A DNA stretch of 32,294 nucleotides from Larix sibirica (taxonomy: Eukaryota; Streptophyta; Pinopsida; Pinales; Pinaceae). The notes under the pieces were generated by a model. That model did not search any database. It saw nothing but the letters and a program-made list of their open reading frames with translations, and was not told where the DNA came from. Numbering within the stretch: position 1 is the first letter of the stretch; every line of letters starts with the position of its first letter. A program made the translations under genes and the position numbers. Below are positions 22,881 through 32,294 of the stretch, piece after piece. The stretch covers positions 44,065 through 76,358 of the forward strand of contig NWUY0300011324.1 in the NCBI GenBank assembly GCA_004151065.3. Reading direction: 5' to 3'.

Positions 22881-24373
22881 GGAATATTCCACAAAGTGAC
22901 ATGTATAATCCTTCATAGCTTTGTAATATTCCACTTTATGATTTAAATGCTCAAATTTCTTCTTACATCCTTCCATTTATCATTCCATTTTTAGTACATT
23001 GGATAAGTTTCCTTGGATTTTGGTTACTCCAATTATAGACATGGTCACCAGATCCATATCTTCTACATCCATTATAGTAGCCTCTACGGTCTTGATCACC
23101 ACTTGATCTATGACCATTTTCCTTTTCTTAGGGGTTTGTCGGATGGTCTAATTTTTTTTTATTAAATGTGAATAGATCTAATCGAGATACCTTCTACCCC
23201 AATGGTTGGTCCCCTCAACAAAATTATAGAAACTTGGCTTGGTATGTGCAGGCATCCTCTTGCTACCCCATATATTGTACATGACCTAGTTTCCATCATG
23301 GGGTATGTTATTTTTTGTCAGATTAGTTTTTGAGTGGGTGATTTAGACCTATCCTTTCCTCCCCATTTAGTATCTCCTTTAGGTGTCATTGGGTCTTCCT
23401 TAATTTTCGTAGTTTGAGAAAATATTTGATTTTCTTGCTGGGGCTTCTTCATTTTTCTTTGAGTTTACTAACACTTCTTTATAGTTCAGGTTTCCCCCCT
23501 GACCTATTCTTCATGGCAATACTTATTGGAATAAGGATATTGGTTACCCAATGATGATCTATGGTTAGCAAAAATATTCTTCAAATAATGTGTCTTGAAT
23601 TGTTCATACCTAAATCTATATCTTTCTATATTTTCACTTCTTCCCTTGCATATGCAAATTCTAGTAACCCATATATTTGTATGATGATCAAATATGTTGG
23701 ATAGATATTTTTCTACATTGTTTCCATAGCTTTATGAAAACCAAAGAGGACAACCATATAAGCCACTTATCTTATCACTAATTTATCAAGTACATGCTGC
23801 GACAAAGTATGGGGTTCCTTGGTGGTTCCATAGATTTTAAAATATGTGGATGACTCATATAGTTTACATTCCTATATGTCCTCCAAGACTTTGATTACAT
23901 CTTCAGATAGCTTCAATCTTGTTTTCTTGAATATCAAGTTGTACAGGGGAGTAAATAAGTGGTCACAAATCTTCCCTTATTTGATGAATATTTTCTCTCC
24001 CATAAATATTGGCAGTACATATGATGAGAGGATAGGATGTGTTCAAAACCCAATGGATCCTTGAAAATGAATCATCAATACAAACAATATCTAGAATGTA
24101 GGAAACAATATAGAATTTAGGGTTTGTGCCCTTTGGGACAAACTTGACTCTTGGTATTGCATTGCATAAGGTGAGTGATATAATAGTTTCCCAATTAAAA
24201 ATAGTCTCTTCTTCAAGCACCATATGCAACAACATGACCATGGGTTCTAGAAAATGAGAATAATCCTTCTCCCCATACAATTTGCTCATTAGGGCCACTA
24301 TGTTTTGGATTGAAGGCATGATGTTGGTGGAAGGGTAAACATTTAGTGTCCTTGGACTAAAATTGTCTTTCAT
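22880..24373 (-). pseudogene. Decayed repeat-associated plant protein, conifer type
   Basis: The longest open piece, 136 codons from 24373 to 23963, contains KLYGEKDYSHFLEPM, ILDIVCIDDSF and a Pro-Leu-Ile...Tyr-Gly block. After a frameshift the minus strand continues KICDHLFTPLYNLIF, LSEDVIKVLEDI, stop, then IYGTTKEPH and LDKLVIR. A further shift near 22970-22900 gives KKKFEHLNHKVEYYKAMKDY, which is helical and coiled-coil-like. The order and spacing resemble a high-copy protein family that I recall from conifer genome annotations, probably encoded by an unclassified retroelement. I cannot name its function and have not checked it. At least two frameshifts and several stops show that this copy is dead. 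The insertion at 24550-25929 lies just upstream of its apparent start. Confidence 0.45.
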
Positions 24374-24533
24374 CCTTTCACCATCCTGTCATGATATCAT
24401 GGTAGTTTTATTCATCTGCAAACTATTGTACCCATGTTGTAGTCATGTACCTTTCAACCCTCAATTCTTTTATAGACATCAAAGTTGCCTGCCTCAGAGG
24501 ATGTTGTGCAAGGTCCTACATCATTCATCACTA

Positions 24534-24549
24534 ATCACATTTCCATGTT
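24534..24549 (+). repeat. Target-site duplication, left copy (16 bp)
   Basis: ATCACATTTCCATGTT is identical to 25930-25945. It directly abuts a T-run that is the poly-A of the inserted minus-strand element. Confidence 0.9.
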
Positions 24550-25929
24550 TTTTTTTGTAAAATTTGGTAACTATATATTACTATAAAGAGGAAAAAATGT
24601 ACATTTCAAAATACAGAGGCCTACTTCGAAGTGTGACCAGATGTCTGTGACCAAGTGTCTATGAGGACCCTAATTCCCTTTGAACCTGAGCTTGCAAATA
24701 AACCATGTTAATAGTCTAGAAGAAAAAATAGTCCGAGTTCATAGGATTCCCCCATAGGCTAGGGTTATGATCAACTGAAATGTAAAATAGAGGAGAAAAT
24801 AGTCTTATAGCCTAGAAATTTAAAGCAAATAATTTATCAAGGCTAGAAAACCAATTAGACAGAAGTCGTCTAGGCCAATTCATCATCAGAGATAATTACG
24901 GTAGAGTGGTTTGAACCTGAGATTTCTCGCTTAGTCTCCAAAGGAACTGAAATATCCATGTGTGTAAAGGGATGAGAAGAAGGACGTGCCAGTGGAATAA
25001 TGGGGGGATAGGTCATAGTGGCATCTTGATACTTCCATCCAGCGAGTTCCTCAGCCATTGCGTCTAGCTTGTTGTTGGTATTTTTGTCTTAGGTTACCTG
25101 ATCCCGGGCTAAGTGCCTTATTCCAACTTCTAGCCGAGCAAGTCTGTCCTCGACTGTGGGTCCCTGAATTTCCTTCCTCCTTTCTCTCTCCATGCATTCA
25201 TCAAAGGACATGTAGAAGAGGGCCTTCATGGACCATAACAATTGTAGGGTTCTTGTGTGGTGGGTTTCTCTAGTTTAGGCAGAGCCCGAGTCTTCCACAA
25301 GGCCCCCACAATATTCAATCAAATTCTATCGCTCAAGCTCTGACCTTTTATTTTTGTGACGCATTTCTATCCTCTCGAATCACTCTTAATGTTGTCGGGA
25401 TACCTTGCTCTCAAAGAAGCGTTATGCCAACTCCATGTCTCGGAGAGACCGGGGCATATATATGTGGCCGAGGCCATATATTGTTCGACTCACGGTCACC
25501 TTGGTTCGAACCATGGTGAGGTCGAACCTACTCACAGGAGGTATGCAACTGAAGAGCAAAAGAAACAACATCTGGGTCGTCAATATTGCCGCAGAGGGGG
25601 CGCAACAACACCAATTACGTGAATTGCAAGAGTGGAAAGGCCACATTTGTCTCCATTTCATGGGAAACCTTCCATCGTCATGATTGCTCTGCTCATTATG
25701 AGAAGAGTCTACATGGGAGAACATCATGTTCGAATTACCCTCACGTACACTGAACCAGAAGCTGAGCCATCCAAGGTATCGAGTGCAGAGGAGAACCATC
25801 ATATTGTTGTTTGGGCTTGAGTTAATGAGCCAGTGGGTGATGCCACCTGCCTTCCCACATGCAACTTTAAGGTTTTACTGCCACATCACCTCTTTGCATG
25901 AGTGAGATTGGATTACACTCATCACGGGG
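24550..25929 (-). mobile_element. Poly-A retroposon (LINE-like or processed copy) with 16-bp TSD
   Basis: The 1380-bp segment lies between perfect 16-bp direct repeats. On the minus strand it ends with GTTACCAAATTTTAC and an A-run of about eight, directly against the target duplication. That is the signature of target-primed reverse transcription, used by LINEs and the mRNAs or SINEs they mobilise. The interior at 24850-25880 is clearly richer in G+C than its surroundings, so it came from a different compositional context. The 3'-terminal ATATATAGTTACC is similar to plant LINE tails. No RT or endonuclease domain was found, so it is either a 5'-truncated LINE with only an unrecognised 3' part or a processed host transcript. 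Confidence 0.75.
24870..25364 (-). pseudogene. Broken 165-codon reading frame inside the retroposon, unrecognised
   Basis: A single minus-strand frame runs from ATG at 25364 to TAG at 24870, interrupted by three stops after residues 12, 29 and 91. The pieces look protein-like: an acidic/basic helical stretch, ALFYMSFDECMERERRKEIQ, then VEDRLARLEVGIRHLARDQ with coiled-coil character, and a C-terminal part starting MAEELAGWKYQDATM, Pro-rich in the middle and ending VIISDDELA. Three stops without loss of frame suggest that point mutation followed insertion. I know no family with these features. It could be the 3' end of a host mRNA or an element-encoded nucleic-acid-binding protein. The bases from 24870 down to 24550 would be its 3'-UTR. 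Confidence 0.45.
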
Positions 25930-25945
25930 ATCACATTTCCATGTT
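25930..25945 (+). repeat. Target-site duplication, right copy (16 bp)
   Basis: Identical to 24534-24549. The flanking bases differ, so the insertion boundaries are sharp to within a few bases. Confidence 0.9.
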
Positions 25946-28545
25946 ATAATAAACTATCCATCTAATTATCTTATAACAAGGAAAGACCATTCATATATAT
26001 ACTACATTGTGGAGTTGAGACCTTCAAGCATTTTGGTTTGAGATGGCATCTTCTACATCTTGTTCACTTGGGTTGGAAAAGAATGGCCTTTTAATTTATT
26101 TTGTACATTTGAAAATGTTCCCCATATTTGAAGGAATGTGGGAGGCTAGTGTAACATGAATTGTTAGATCATGTGGTAGTCATTCCTTCATTTTATTTGG
26201 GGTCTTTGGGAATAGTTGTTGGTTTCAAGTTTTGTTTCTTGAAATCCATCTAAAAAAGTTGTTAGTCACACATTTTGAATAACATGCCAGTCATTAGCAT
26301 CACTAGCCATGAAAATAAAAGCAATAGTTCATCCCCATAATTTCCATAAGAAGCAAAATTGGAATATATGCAACTTCACTAGGAAACATGATTACAATTT
26401 GAATCCTATGTTAGATTATTAATGTCTTAGTATCCATCCAAATTCTAACATTCGAAGGATTATCAATAGGTGAAATAAGACGAGTATACAACTCAAATGC
26501 AAAATTAACTTTCAAAACCACCACTTAGGTATAAAATTACTTGCAAAATAACTTAGACCATTGAAAAATGCTTTAGGAAGATTACCTTGATGCAGTAGAG
26601 GATGTTGGGAATTTGAATTTGAAACTTTTTTAACACAATACTCATCATATACAAACTATTCAACAACTTAAACATCAAGTTTGAATAGGTCCTTCATGCA
26701 TTGAATTGAAGTGAATGTTCTATGAGGAAACCATAAATTTAAAATCTAACTCACTTAGGATCCACATAAGGTAAATGGAGTGCACTACAATGTACTTTGA
26801 AAACTATTACCCATACTTATTGGTGAAGCGTACCAACATAGTCGAATTTGAATATGTAGTGTAAATGCTTATTTGAATTATACTATTGATTGGGAGGCTT
26901 GATAATTTTTTAATACTTAAAAAAAAAGTGGTTTATGGTCTGATGACTAAGTCATTGGGCCTCAACCTTACTATGTAAAGATATCCAAAAGAAGGTGAAT
27001 TTCATAAAGGCCCTAATAAAATTTATAGGCCCTATCGTAAGTTCAATGCCATTTGAAGTAATTCTATCAAGAACTCTTTGAAAATATGTTCAATGTCTTA
27101 ACTCCAACCCCCTTTTTCATGAAGTATATGGGGTTTGGAGGATTCTCTATAATTGCGAGTTTGTTGAAGATTACTACTAGAACTTGCATAAAGTGCTCTG
27201 TCCAATGTTGTTCAAAAGATAGTGGTCCCTATTCAAATGTCATACTAAATTTGAATATTTACAAGGCTTTATCTCAAAAGAGTCATACAACACTATGGAT
27301 TTATTTACCTTTTAGACTATACCTGTCATATTTGGTTATGGATCCAATTATAAGTTTTTCAAATCCTTGTTTTGAAATACCTTGATTACATTAGGACCTA
27401 TATTTGATCTATAGATCATTGGTAACTATTGGGGCAAATTTGAACATCTTTTGAAAACAAATCATCTAATTGACCCTTGACTTAATTCTTCAAATACTAA
27501 GGTGGTTCCAATACTAAGGTGGGACCCACCTTATATCATATTAGACCATTTTAATACTTCAAAACATGAGAAGTCAACAAGGGCTCAATGTTAGTGATGA
27601 TGGAATCTACGAACATCAAGCTTTGTGGAACGTTTTAGCCTTTATAGGGTTTTGATATTTGAAAAAAAATGGATTAAAGGGCCTTAAAAAGGATGTTTGA
27701 AACTTTCTCAATGCAAATGGATTTTAAAGTGTGAACTTGTTCTCTCCTTCATGCCTTGTGCTATGTTTTAACTTCATACTACTTCATCTTTTTAAATGGT
27801 GAAGCTTAAGAACTCCCCACAACCTAGTCTTTGAACATTTAGATGGACTTACATCTTTAATGTTAGGATAACTCCAAACACTTTAATTTCAAAAGTATTT
27901 CCTAGTCAACCTTTGATCAAAGAAAAATACATTATGGTTTAACCACTTTGAAGATATATTGAAATGACCCACACAACACAAGCTAATACGATGAACTGCT
28001 TTACCTTATCTACTTTTGGGAAAATTCTTGTCTTTGGAAAACATAAAGTTTTAATGACCCCATTACTTAACTCTTGAGCATTTGGATAGTTTTGAAGTTG
28101 AAATTTAGGTCTAAAGGGACATGATAAGGTAGGAAATTTAAAACTTTCATAGATTAATTTGAAGTTCCAAACATTTGCTCATTGGACCAATTTCAAATAT
28201 GTATATTGCTTAATAAACTAAAATAACCCAATCACCCAAAGATACTTCTCAATTAACTAGAATTTTCAGGGACACATACATTATTCTAGACTATAAACTA
28301 TTTGACAGAAGGAAGATATTTTCAAGATTCTCCAACTATTCCAAGGCACAAATCAATAATCAATCAATCAATAGAGTGTGAAAGAACAATTGATTATCAT
28401 TCTTATGTGAGAAGTTAGAGGATGCAATTGAAACAAGATTACACTCTAAGGTAAAAGAGAAAATGAAGCTAATAGTATGTTCATCCAAACACATTCAATT
28501 TATTGGAATTCATAATACATTACTTAAAATATTTATCAAAAGCAT
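25946..28545. other. No recognisable gene
   Basis: About 2.6 kb of AT-rich sequence. An open plus-strand frame of 99 codons at 27086-27385 has no motif. CAATACTAAGGTGG-like text is duplicated at about 27490-27525. The sequence does not resemble any retroelement protein I could recognise on either strand. Confidence 0.5.
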
Positions 28546-28549
28546 GAAA

Positions 28550-28612
28550 AAGAAAGTAAACCAATAATGAAAATTATATAAAAAAGAAAGTAAATCAAGA
28601 ATGAAAATTATA
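28550..28612 (+). repeat. 34-bp tandem duplication
   Basis: AGAAAGTAAACCAATAATGA at 28551 and AGAAAGTAAATCAAGAATGA at 28585, each followed by AAATTATAT, form two adjacent copies with two differences. Confidence 0.75.
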
Positions 28613-28683
28613 TCAACGGAGATCATAAATAAAGAAAGGGGGCCTTACCCAAGTCTAAGGACTTGGGGTTAGTTGAGGTCTCA

Positions 28684-28708
28684 ACAAATGGTGACACATT
28701 GGGAAAAG
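28684..28708 (+). other. Possible LTR end plus primer-binding site
   Basis: CAACA, then AA, then TGGTGACACATTGGGAA resembles the junction in plant Ty3/Gypsy elements where an LTR ends in CA, followed by a few bases and a tRNA-complementary site of the TGGCGACTC..TGGGGA kind. The match is partial, and I cannot demonstrate a second LTR or a plus-strand element. Confidence 0.2.
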
Positions 28709-29866
28709 CCATGAATCTATGCTAGAAATTGGTGAGCTACTATGATAAAGAAGTAGAAATACATTACTCTACTCGTATGATGCTAGTATTTATATCAGTT
28801 GGTCTCTATAAAAAATTTCCTTGTGAAAGAATCGATGACTATTCTTGTGCATTGGTTTAAAAAATTCATCAACTAAACCAAAAGAAAAATGATGGGTTTC
28901 ATTTCCTTTGTATTTGGACTTAATGACCAAGGATAGAGTAATAATCACAATGCTTGGGTGAACAAATTTTCCTTAGGCATGGAATAAAAAATATCTCTTA
29001 GATGTTGCTCCACAACCCGCAAGTGTACATAGCCTAGGTGGAGTCATCACAGTGTCATAGACCTTACACAACTACTAATGAGTATCCATAGGCCAAGTGG
29101 ATACATATGTATGTCCCCTCAATTATTTGTACTCTTTCCCTCTAATAGTTGTACTTTCCTTTCCCTCTCTTTTTTCCTTAATATGTTTCTTTATCAATAT
29201 GCGGTCAAGGTAAGCAAAAACCCCTTATAGGATTAATCGAGGTTGATTTCTTTCTATTTAGATTTATTAATGATTTTCCATGCTTGGATATTAAGACTAT
29301 CCCTTTGTGATTTTTTGACCTTGTATTTTTTACTTTTCATCTTTAACATGACTAGCTAATTATATATATGTGGATGGAATCCATCAATAGGATTACTCGT
29401 TAACCAAAACTAGTGTGCACGAAAAATCAGAGGGTAATAATTGAAAATGTTCCAATTCCAACCATTATTTGAAGTATTCTCATAATCTCTCCATGGTTTT
29501 CTTTCAAGTATTTTTCCTTTGAGACCATAACTGAATGGAACCGTGTAGAGTTTCCTAAACTTGACCCCCATGTTCCAAGTGTCGGTGCATTCTAAAATTT
29601 GAAACTAAATGAGAGGAAGTTCATATCAAGGAAAGCACAAAATTTCATCATTGTATGAGAAAACCAATCCCCATGACAAGAGAGTTCAAATGGGAAATAT
29701 AATGCAAATTCGGGGTAATGCAATTAAATGATCCTATGAAGGCAATAAGATAATCACTTAAAACACTATAGTAGTAAAAATAAATCCATCATAAATAGTC
29801 AACTTAAAGAAAAAATAAGAAATGAACAGAAACTAAAATGTACAAGCTAGCGATATTAAGGAAACA
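28709..29866. other. Probable 3' untranslated region/LTR zone of the Gypsy relic
   Basis: The sequence follows the pol stop codon on the minus strand, so a polypurine tract and 3' LTR are expected here. Purine-rich minus-strand tracts occur at about 29150-29178 (complement of CTTTCCTTTCCCTCTC) and near 29117 (complement of TGTCCCCTCAATT). The matching 5' LTR would lie outside the window, so the termini cannot be fixed. Confidence 0.35.
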
Positions 29867-30914
29867 CTAATTGAAATATTGCTTTAGGAGTCAGTTTTTC
29901 AATGGAAGGAGGTCTTTGCTTCCTTCCATGTTTTTAAGAAGATATGTTTAGAGGACAATCTCGTTTTCTACTCGGTAAGCTTGTAGCCATAATGGTTGGA
30001 GCTTAGTTTGTTTTCCCTCGGGTTAACTCATCATTGACTTGGTCATCCTTGTCCTCTGTTGCATGCTTATCAAGCCACCATTTTACAATCTTTTAGTGAG
30101 AAACAAATTTTGTTTTTCTTAATCTCTTTCCTCTTCCAACTTCAACAAAATGTCAATTCTATTTTGTATGGTTGAGTGCCTGTCACTCCTTACTGCTTGC
30201 AATAAATTTGAATAAGGAAAAGCATGTTAGAGGATATAATCAATTATTGTCCATAAATGTGAAAGTAAGGAGACATGCCCAATTGGATAAAAGTTATTTT
30301 TTTTAGATATAGTGGAACAATTCCCCCAGGCATAATAATTAGTTGAGTACCACAGAGAAACCTCAATGATATCCATATATGAAAAGTGTGATGCAATATA
30401 AAATACCAACATAGATGGTACACCAAACTTGTTGACGATATTTTCTTCCAAAATTGGATCACTATTATATTATTCACAGTAGTTAGTGGAACAACTTCAA
30501 TCAACTGAGTATAGTAATATATAGTTGTTTATATGTACTTATGCTAGTTGGAGATCTTATATTGATATCGCCAATCACATTAAGAACATACTATTTGAAT
30601 GGTCATTCAATAGTAACGAGATGCAAAATAATTGTAGCTTTATTCTTATTTCCTATGCACGTTGGACAAATTCAACATTTTCTCAGATGTGTGTGCACAT
30701 CTTTAAATAATGTTAGCTAATATCATCCATCTATCCACACCTTATGGGAAATAGTGTCTCTAGAGAAAAATCCACTTGCTAGACCATCATGCAAATTAGT
30801 TAATAATTTCTCAACATCATTCTCTTGTAAACATCTCAATAACACCCCATATTCTTTCTTCCTAAAAATAATTCCATGGATAAGATGGTATTGAGTAGGT
30901 TTTAGTCTTAACAA
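29867..30914 (-). pseudogene. Ty3/Gypsy integrase, inactivated
   Basis: The N-terminal H2C2-type region reads YHLIHGIIFRKKEYGVLLRC, then LHDGLASGFFSRDTISHK, with the second zinc-binding His apparently replaced by Phe, and TLFKDV..LRKC-stop-ICPTC. The core follows: YVLNVIGDI, LIEVVPLTTVNN, NIVNKFGVPSMLVFYIASHF, and a weak GN motif. The first catalytic Asp (GLDVIGE-type block) is Asn at 30579-30581. The second (the D of the DNA/DNG block) is Tyr at 30398-30400. The catalytic Glu cannot be placed. The C-terminal part ends TYLLKNMEGSKDLLPLKN, stop, LLKQYFN, stop at 29867. With two of three active-site residues lost and multiple stops, it cannot integrate DNA. Confidence 0.85.
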
Positions 30915-31129
30915 TCTTCTCTTCTTATCTCTAAGTGATTTCAGTTGGATCCATGTTGTAAATAATATTTCAAATCATAATACCATGAATCCATATCTAC
31001 ATGCATGAAGAGAATATAATCATGTACACGGATGTTTCATGCTCCCATCGTTCTTCTTTAGCATCAACTTGGTTCCATGCTTAAAATACCAATTTGAATG
31101 ATTATGGTCCACGGACTATGGTGGGATGC

Positions 31130-31400
31130 TTGATATTTAAATAATATGAACTTGGATAGTGGTCTCCTTGTTTGTGCTCCTCTCATCAAATTCCTTTCGA
31201 ACAAGTAATGATCTAATGGTTGAATGTGGAACAATGACCTTAGTATGGATTTTCAATACGTAAGGCTTGAACTGTTTGACAACCTTGACTATGGCATACG
31301 TTTTTTTTTCAAATGTAGGGTATATTATATTAGCACATTTTAATCTTGTTCTCAAAATTAGATTGGAAATTCACTGCCTTACCCATCCTTCTATGTGAGT
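31130..31400 (-). pseudogene. Ty3/Gypsy RNase H fragment
   Basis: The open piece reads IIYPTFEKKTYAIVKVVKQF followed by KPYVLKIHTKVIVPHSTIR and SLLVRKEF, matching the conserved YPxxEKExxAxVxAxxxFRxYLL segment of the Gypsy RNase H and the strand after it. The Glu and the aromatic/hydrophobic pattern are kept. It is separated from RT by frameshifts, including the region near 31400. RNase H normally degrades the RNA strand during reverse transcription. Confidence 0.8.
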
Positions 31401-31559
31401 GCAACAACAAGGGAGTGATTGGATGCAAAAGTATATAAGTGGAAATATTTTCGAAATCTAGATTGCTTAAGGCTAGAGTAAAAACAATGGACACCTTGAT
31501 CATTTTGAAGGATTCTTTCTTAGCATCATTCCATTGAAATACCACATCCTTTCTACTCA

Positions 31560-32229
31560 TCTTTTACAAGGGATTCATAATTTTGGTGAAGTAAACAATG
31601 AATCACATGACAAAGCTAATCTTTCTAAAAAAATTAGTGCATAGGTTTCTTGTTGCGTGGTAATGAAACATGAGTTAGCAGATTTCTTCTTTGTAAATCA
31701 ACTAATATCCCTTCTTTTTAAATAACATGCCTAATCAAATTTCCTTCCACAACAACAAAAATACTCTTCTTGGGATTTAATGAAATCCCATACTTTGTGC
31801 ATTTACCAAATATATGCTTTTACGTGTGGGAGGTGATTAGAGTTTTGTTTTTAATTTTTTCTTTTATAAATTTTGATTTCGTCTATGTAAAGCACCCCTC
31901 TTCAAGACCTCTAAATGCAATATCCAATATGTGTGTCATTGATATGCACCAACCCAAATGGTATTGTTTTATATGCGTAAGTTCCCCATTTGGTTCAAAA
32001 GGCAATCTTTAATATATCATAATCTAAGATTAGAACTTGGTTATACTTGGAGAATCCATCCAAAAGTGAGAGTATTTTAGAATGTATTACTAGCTACAAT
32101 ATATTCTCCATAGGAGGAATAAACTAATTGTCATATTTAAATCTCAACTAAGGTTTTTGAAATCTACACATAATCCGATCTCAACATTCTTCTTCCTAAT
32201 TGGGATTAGATTTGCAATCCAAGATGAAT
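31560..32229 (-). pseudogene. Ty3/Gypsy reverse transcriptase, inactivated
   Basis: Visible pieces in order are HSSWIANLIPIRKKN and GLCVDFKNLS (RT blocks around the first finger/palm strands), WGTYAYKTIPFGL (the P-F-G-L block), a catalytic-motif region reading VLYIDEIKIY at 31895-31866, KYGISLNPKKSIF (thumb-proximal block), and downstream RKDVVFQWNDAKKESF. The catalytic box YxDD is changed to YIDE (31878-31889), so the second metal-binding Asp is replaced by Glu. Several frameshifts and stops separate the blocks. In an active element this enzyme copies the element RNA into cDNA inside cytoplasmic particles. The copy starts abruptly at its right edge instead of extending into the N-terminal RT and protease. 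Confidence 0.85.
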
Positions 32230-32294
32230 GGGGGGGGTGAATCAGTATTAGCGCAGTTATCAACAGTTTTTACCTTCTTTAACAGATTAGCCTT
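32222..32294 (+). mobile_element. Possible edge of another insertion (G-run junction)
   Basis: The RT homology of the Gypsy relic ends exactly where the plus strand reads ATGGGGGGGGTGAATCAG. Repeats opening with a G-run followed by TGAATCAG are something I recall as the start of high-copy plant repeats, although I cannot name the family. The remaining 60 bases have no pol similarity. The element, if real, continues beyond the window. Confidence 0.3.

Larger units (their letters stand above)
29867..32229 (-). mobile_element. Degenerate Ty3/Gypsy retrotransposon pol region
   Basis: On the minus strand the order is reverse transcriptase (32229 to about 31560), RNase H (about 31400-31130), then the integrase zinc finger, catalytic core and C-terminal part (30914 to the stop at 29867). 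RT-RNaseH-INT order is diagnostic of Ty3/Gypsy; Copia has integrase first. Homology can be followed only by switching frames several times and reading through stops, so the copy is inactive. There is no chromodomain-like extension after the integrase. gag, protease and the 5' LTR would lie to the right, beyond the point where homology breaks at about 32229. Confidence 0.85.

Noticed and set aside
25465-25512. Pol III-like A-box (TGGCCGAGGCC) and B-box (GGTTCGAACC), suggesting a tRNA-derived SINE.
   Set aside because: The B-box is itself a palindrome, the orientation is opposite to the poly-A of the surrounding insert, and there is no SINE tail. Probably coincidence in a GC-rich segment.
25356-25820. 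Several overlapping ORFs on both strands in the GC-rich insert.
   Set aside because: High GC lowers stop frequency. None has a motif, and the frames contradict each other; only the chain at 24870-25364 looks protein-like.

Overview
This window looks like intergenic, repeat-derived DNA from a large plant nuclear genome. It is strongly AT-rich. It has no bacterial-style gene packing, no long intact ORF and no recognisable rRNA, tRNA or CRISPR array. Almost everything that can be named is a decayed transposable element or a local tandem duplication. Two degenerate coding regions, a Ty3/Gypsy pol gene and a repeat-associated protein, resemble families I associate with conifers and other gymnosperms. 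That host assignment is an impression from memory, not a database result.

Layout. 1-1.2 kb is AT-rich filler. About 1.24-1.84 kb is a richer island that could be a promoter, 5'-UTR or first exon of a host gene, with orientation unresolved. 2.5-14.6 kb is mostly unrecognised sequence with several tandem or direct duplications: 55, 91, 66, 109, 331/92, 98, 74 and 92 bp periods. It also holds a short foldback at 7.0 kb, a separated repeat pair at 9.65/10.85 kb and a possible LINE 3' tail at 13.1 kb. At 15.14-15.42 kb lies an RNase H-domain relic of retroelement origin. At 18.1-18.76 kb is a clear composite inverted-repeat element (MITE-like), sitting between two (TA)12 tracts. From 18.8 to 22.9 kb I see only AT-rich sequence, with one unresolved base (N at 21405) beside a TA microsatellite.

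Right-hand third. On the minus strand, 22.9-24.4 kb is a frameshifted copy of a repeat-associated plant protein. Next to it, a 1.38-kb insertion (24550-25929) is flanked by a perfect 16-bp direct repeat. It ends in a poly-A on the minus strand, so it is a retroposed sequence; it carries a broken 165-codon reading frame that I do not recognise. 26-28.6 kb is unassigned. 29.87-32.23 kb is a dead Ty3/Gypsy pol gene on the minus strand in the order reverse transcriptase, RNase H, integrase, with visibly lost catalytic residues. Its RT homology stops at a G-run near 32.23 kb that looks like the start of another insertion.

No functional system was found: there is no set of cooperating genes here. 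The best-supported unusual items are the composite MITE-like element and the target-site-duplicated retroposon.
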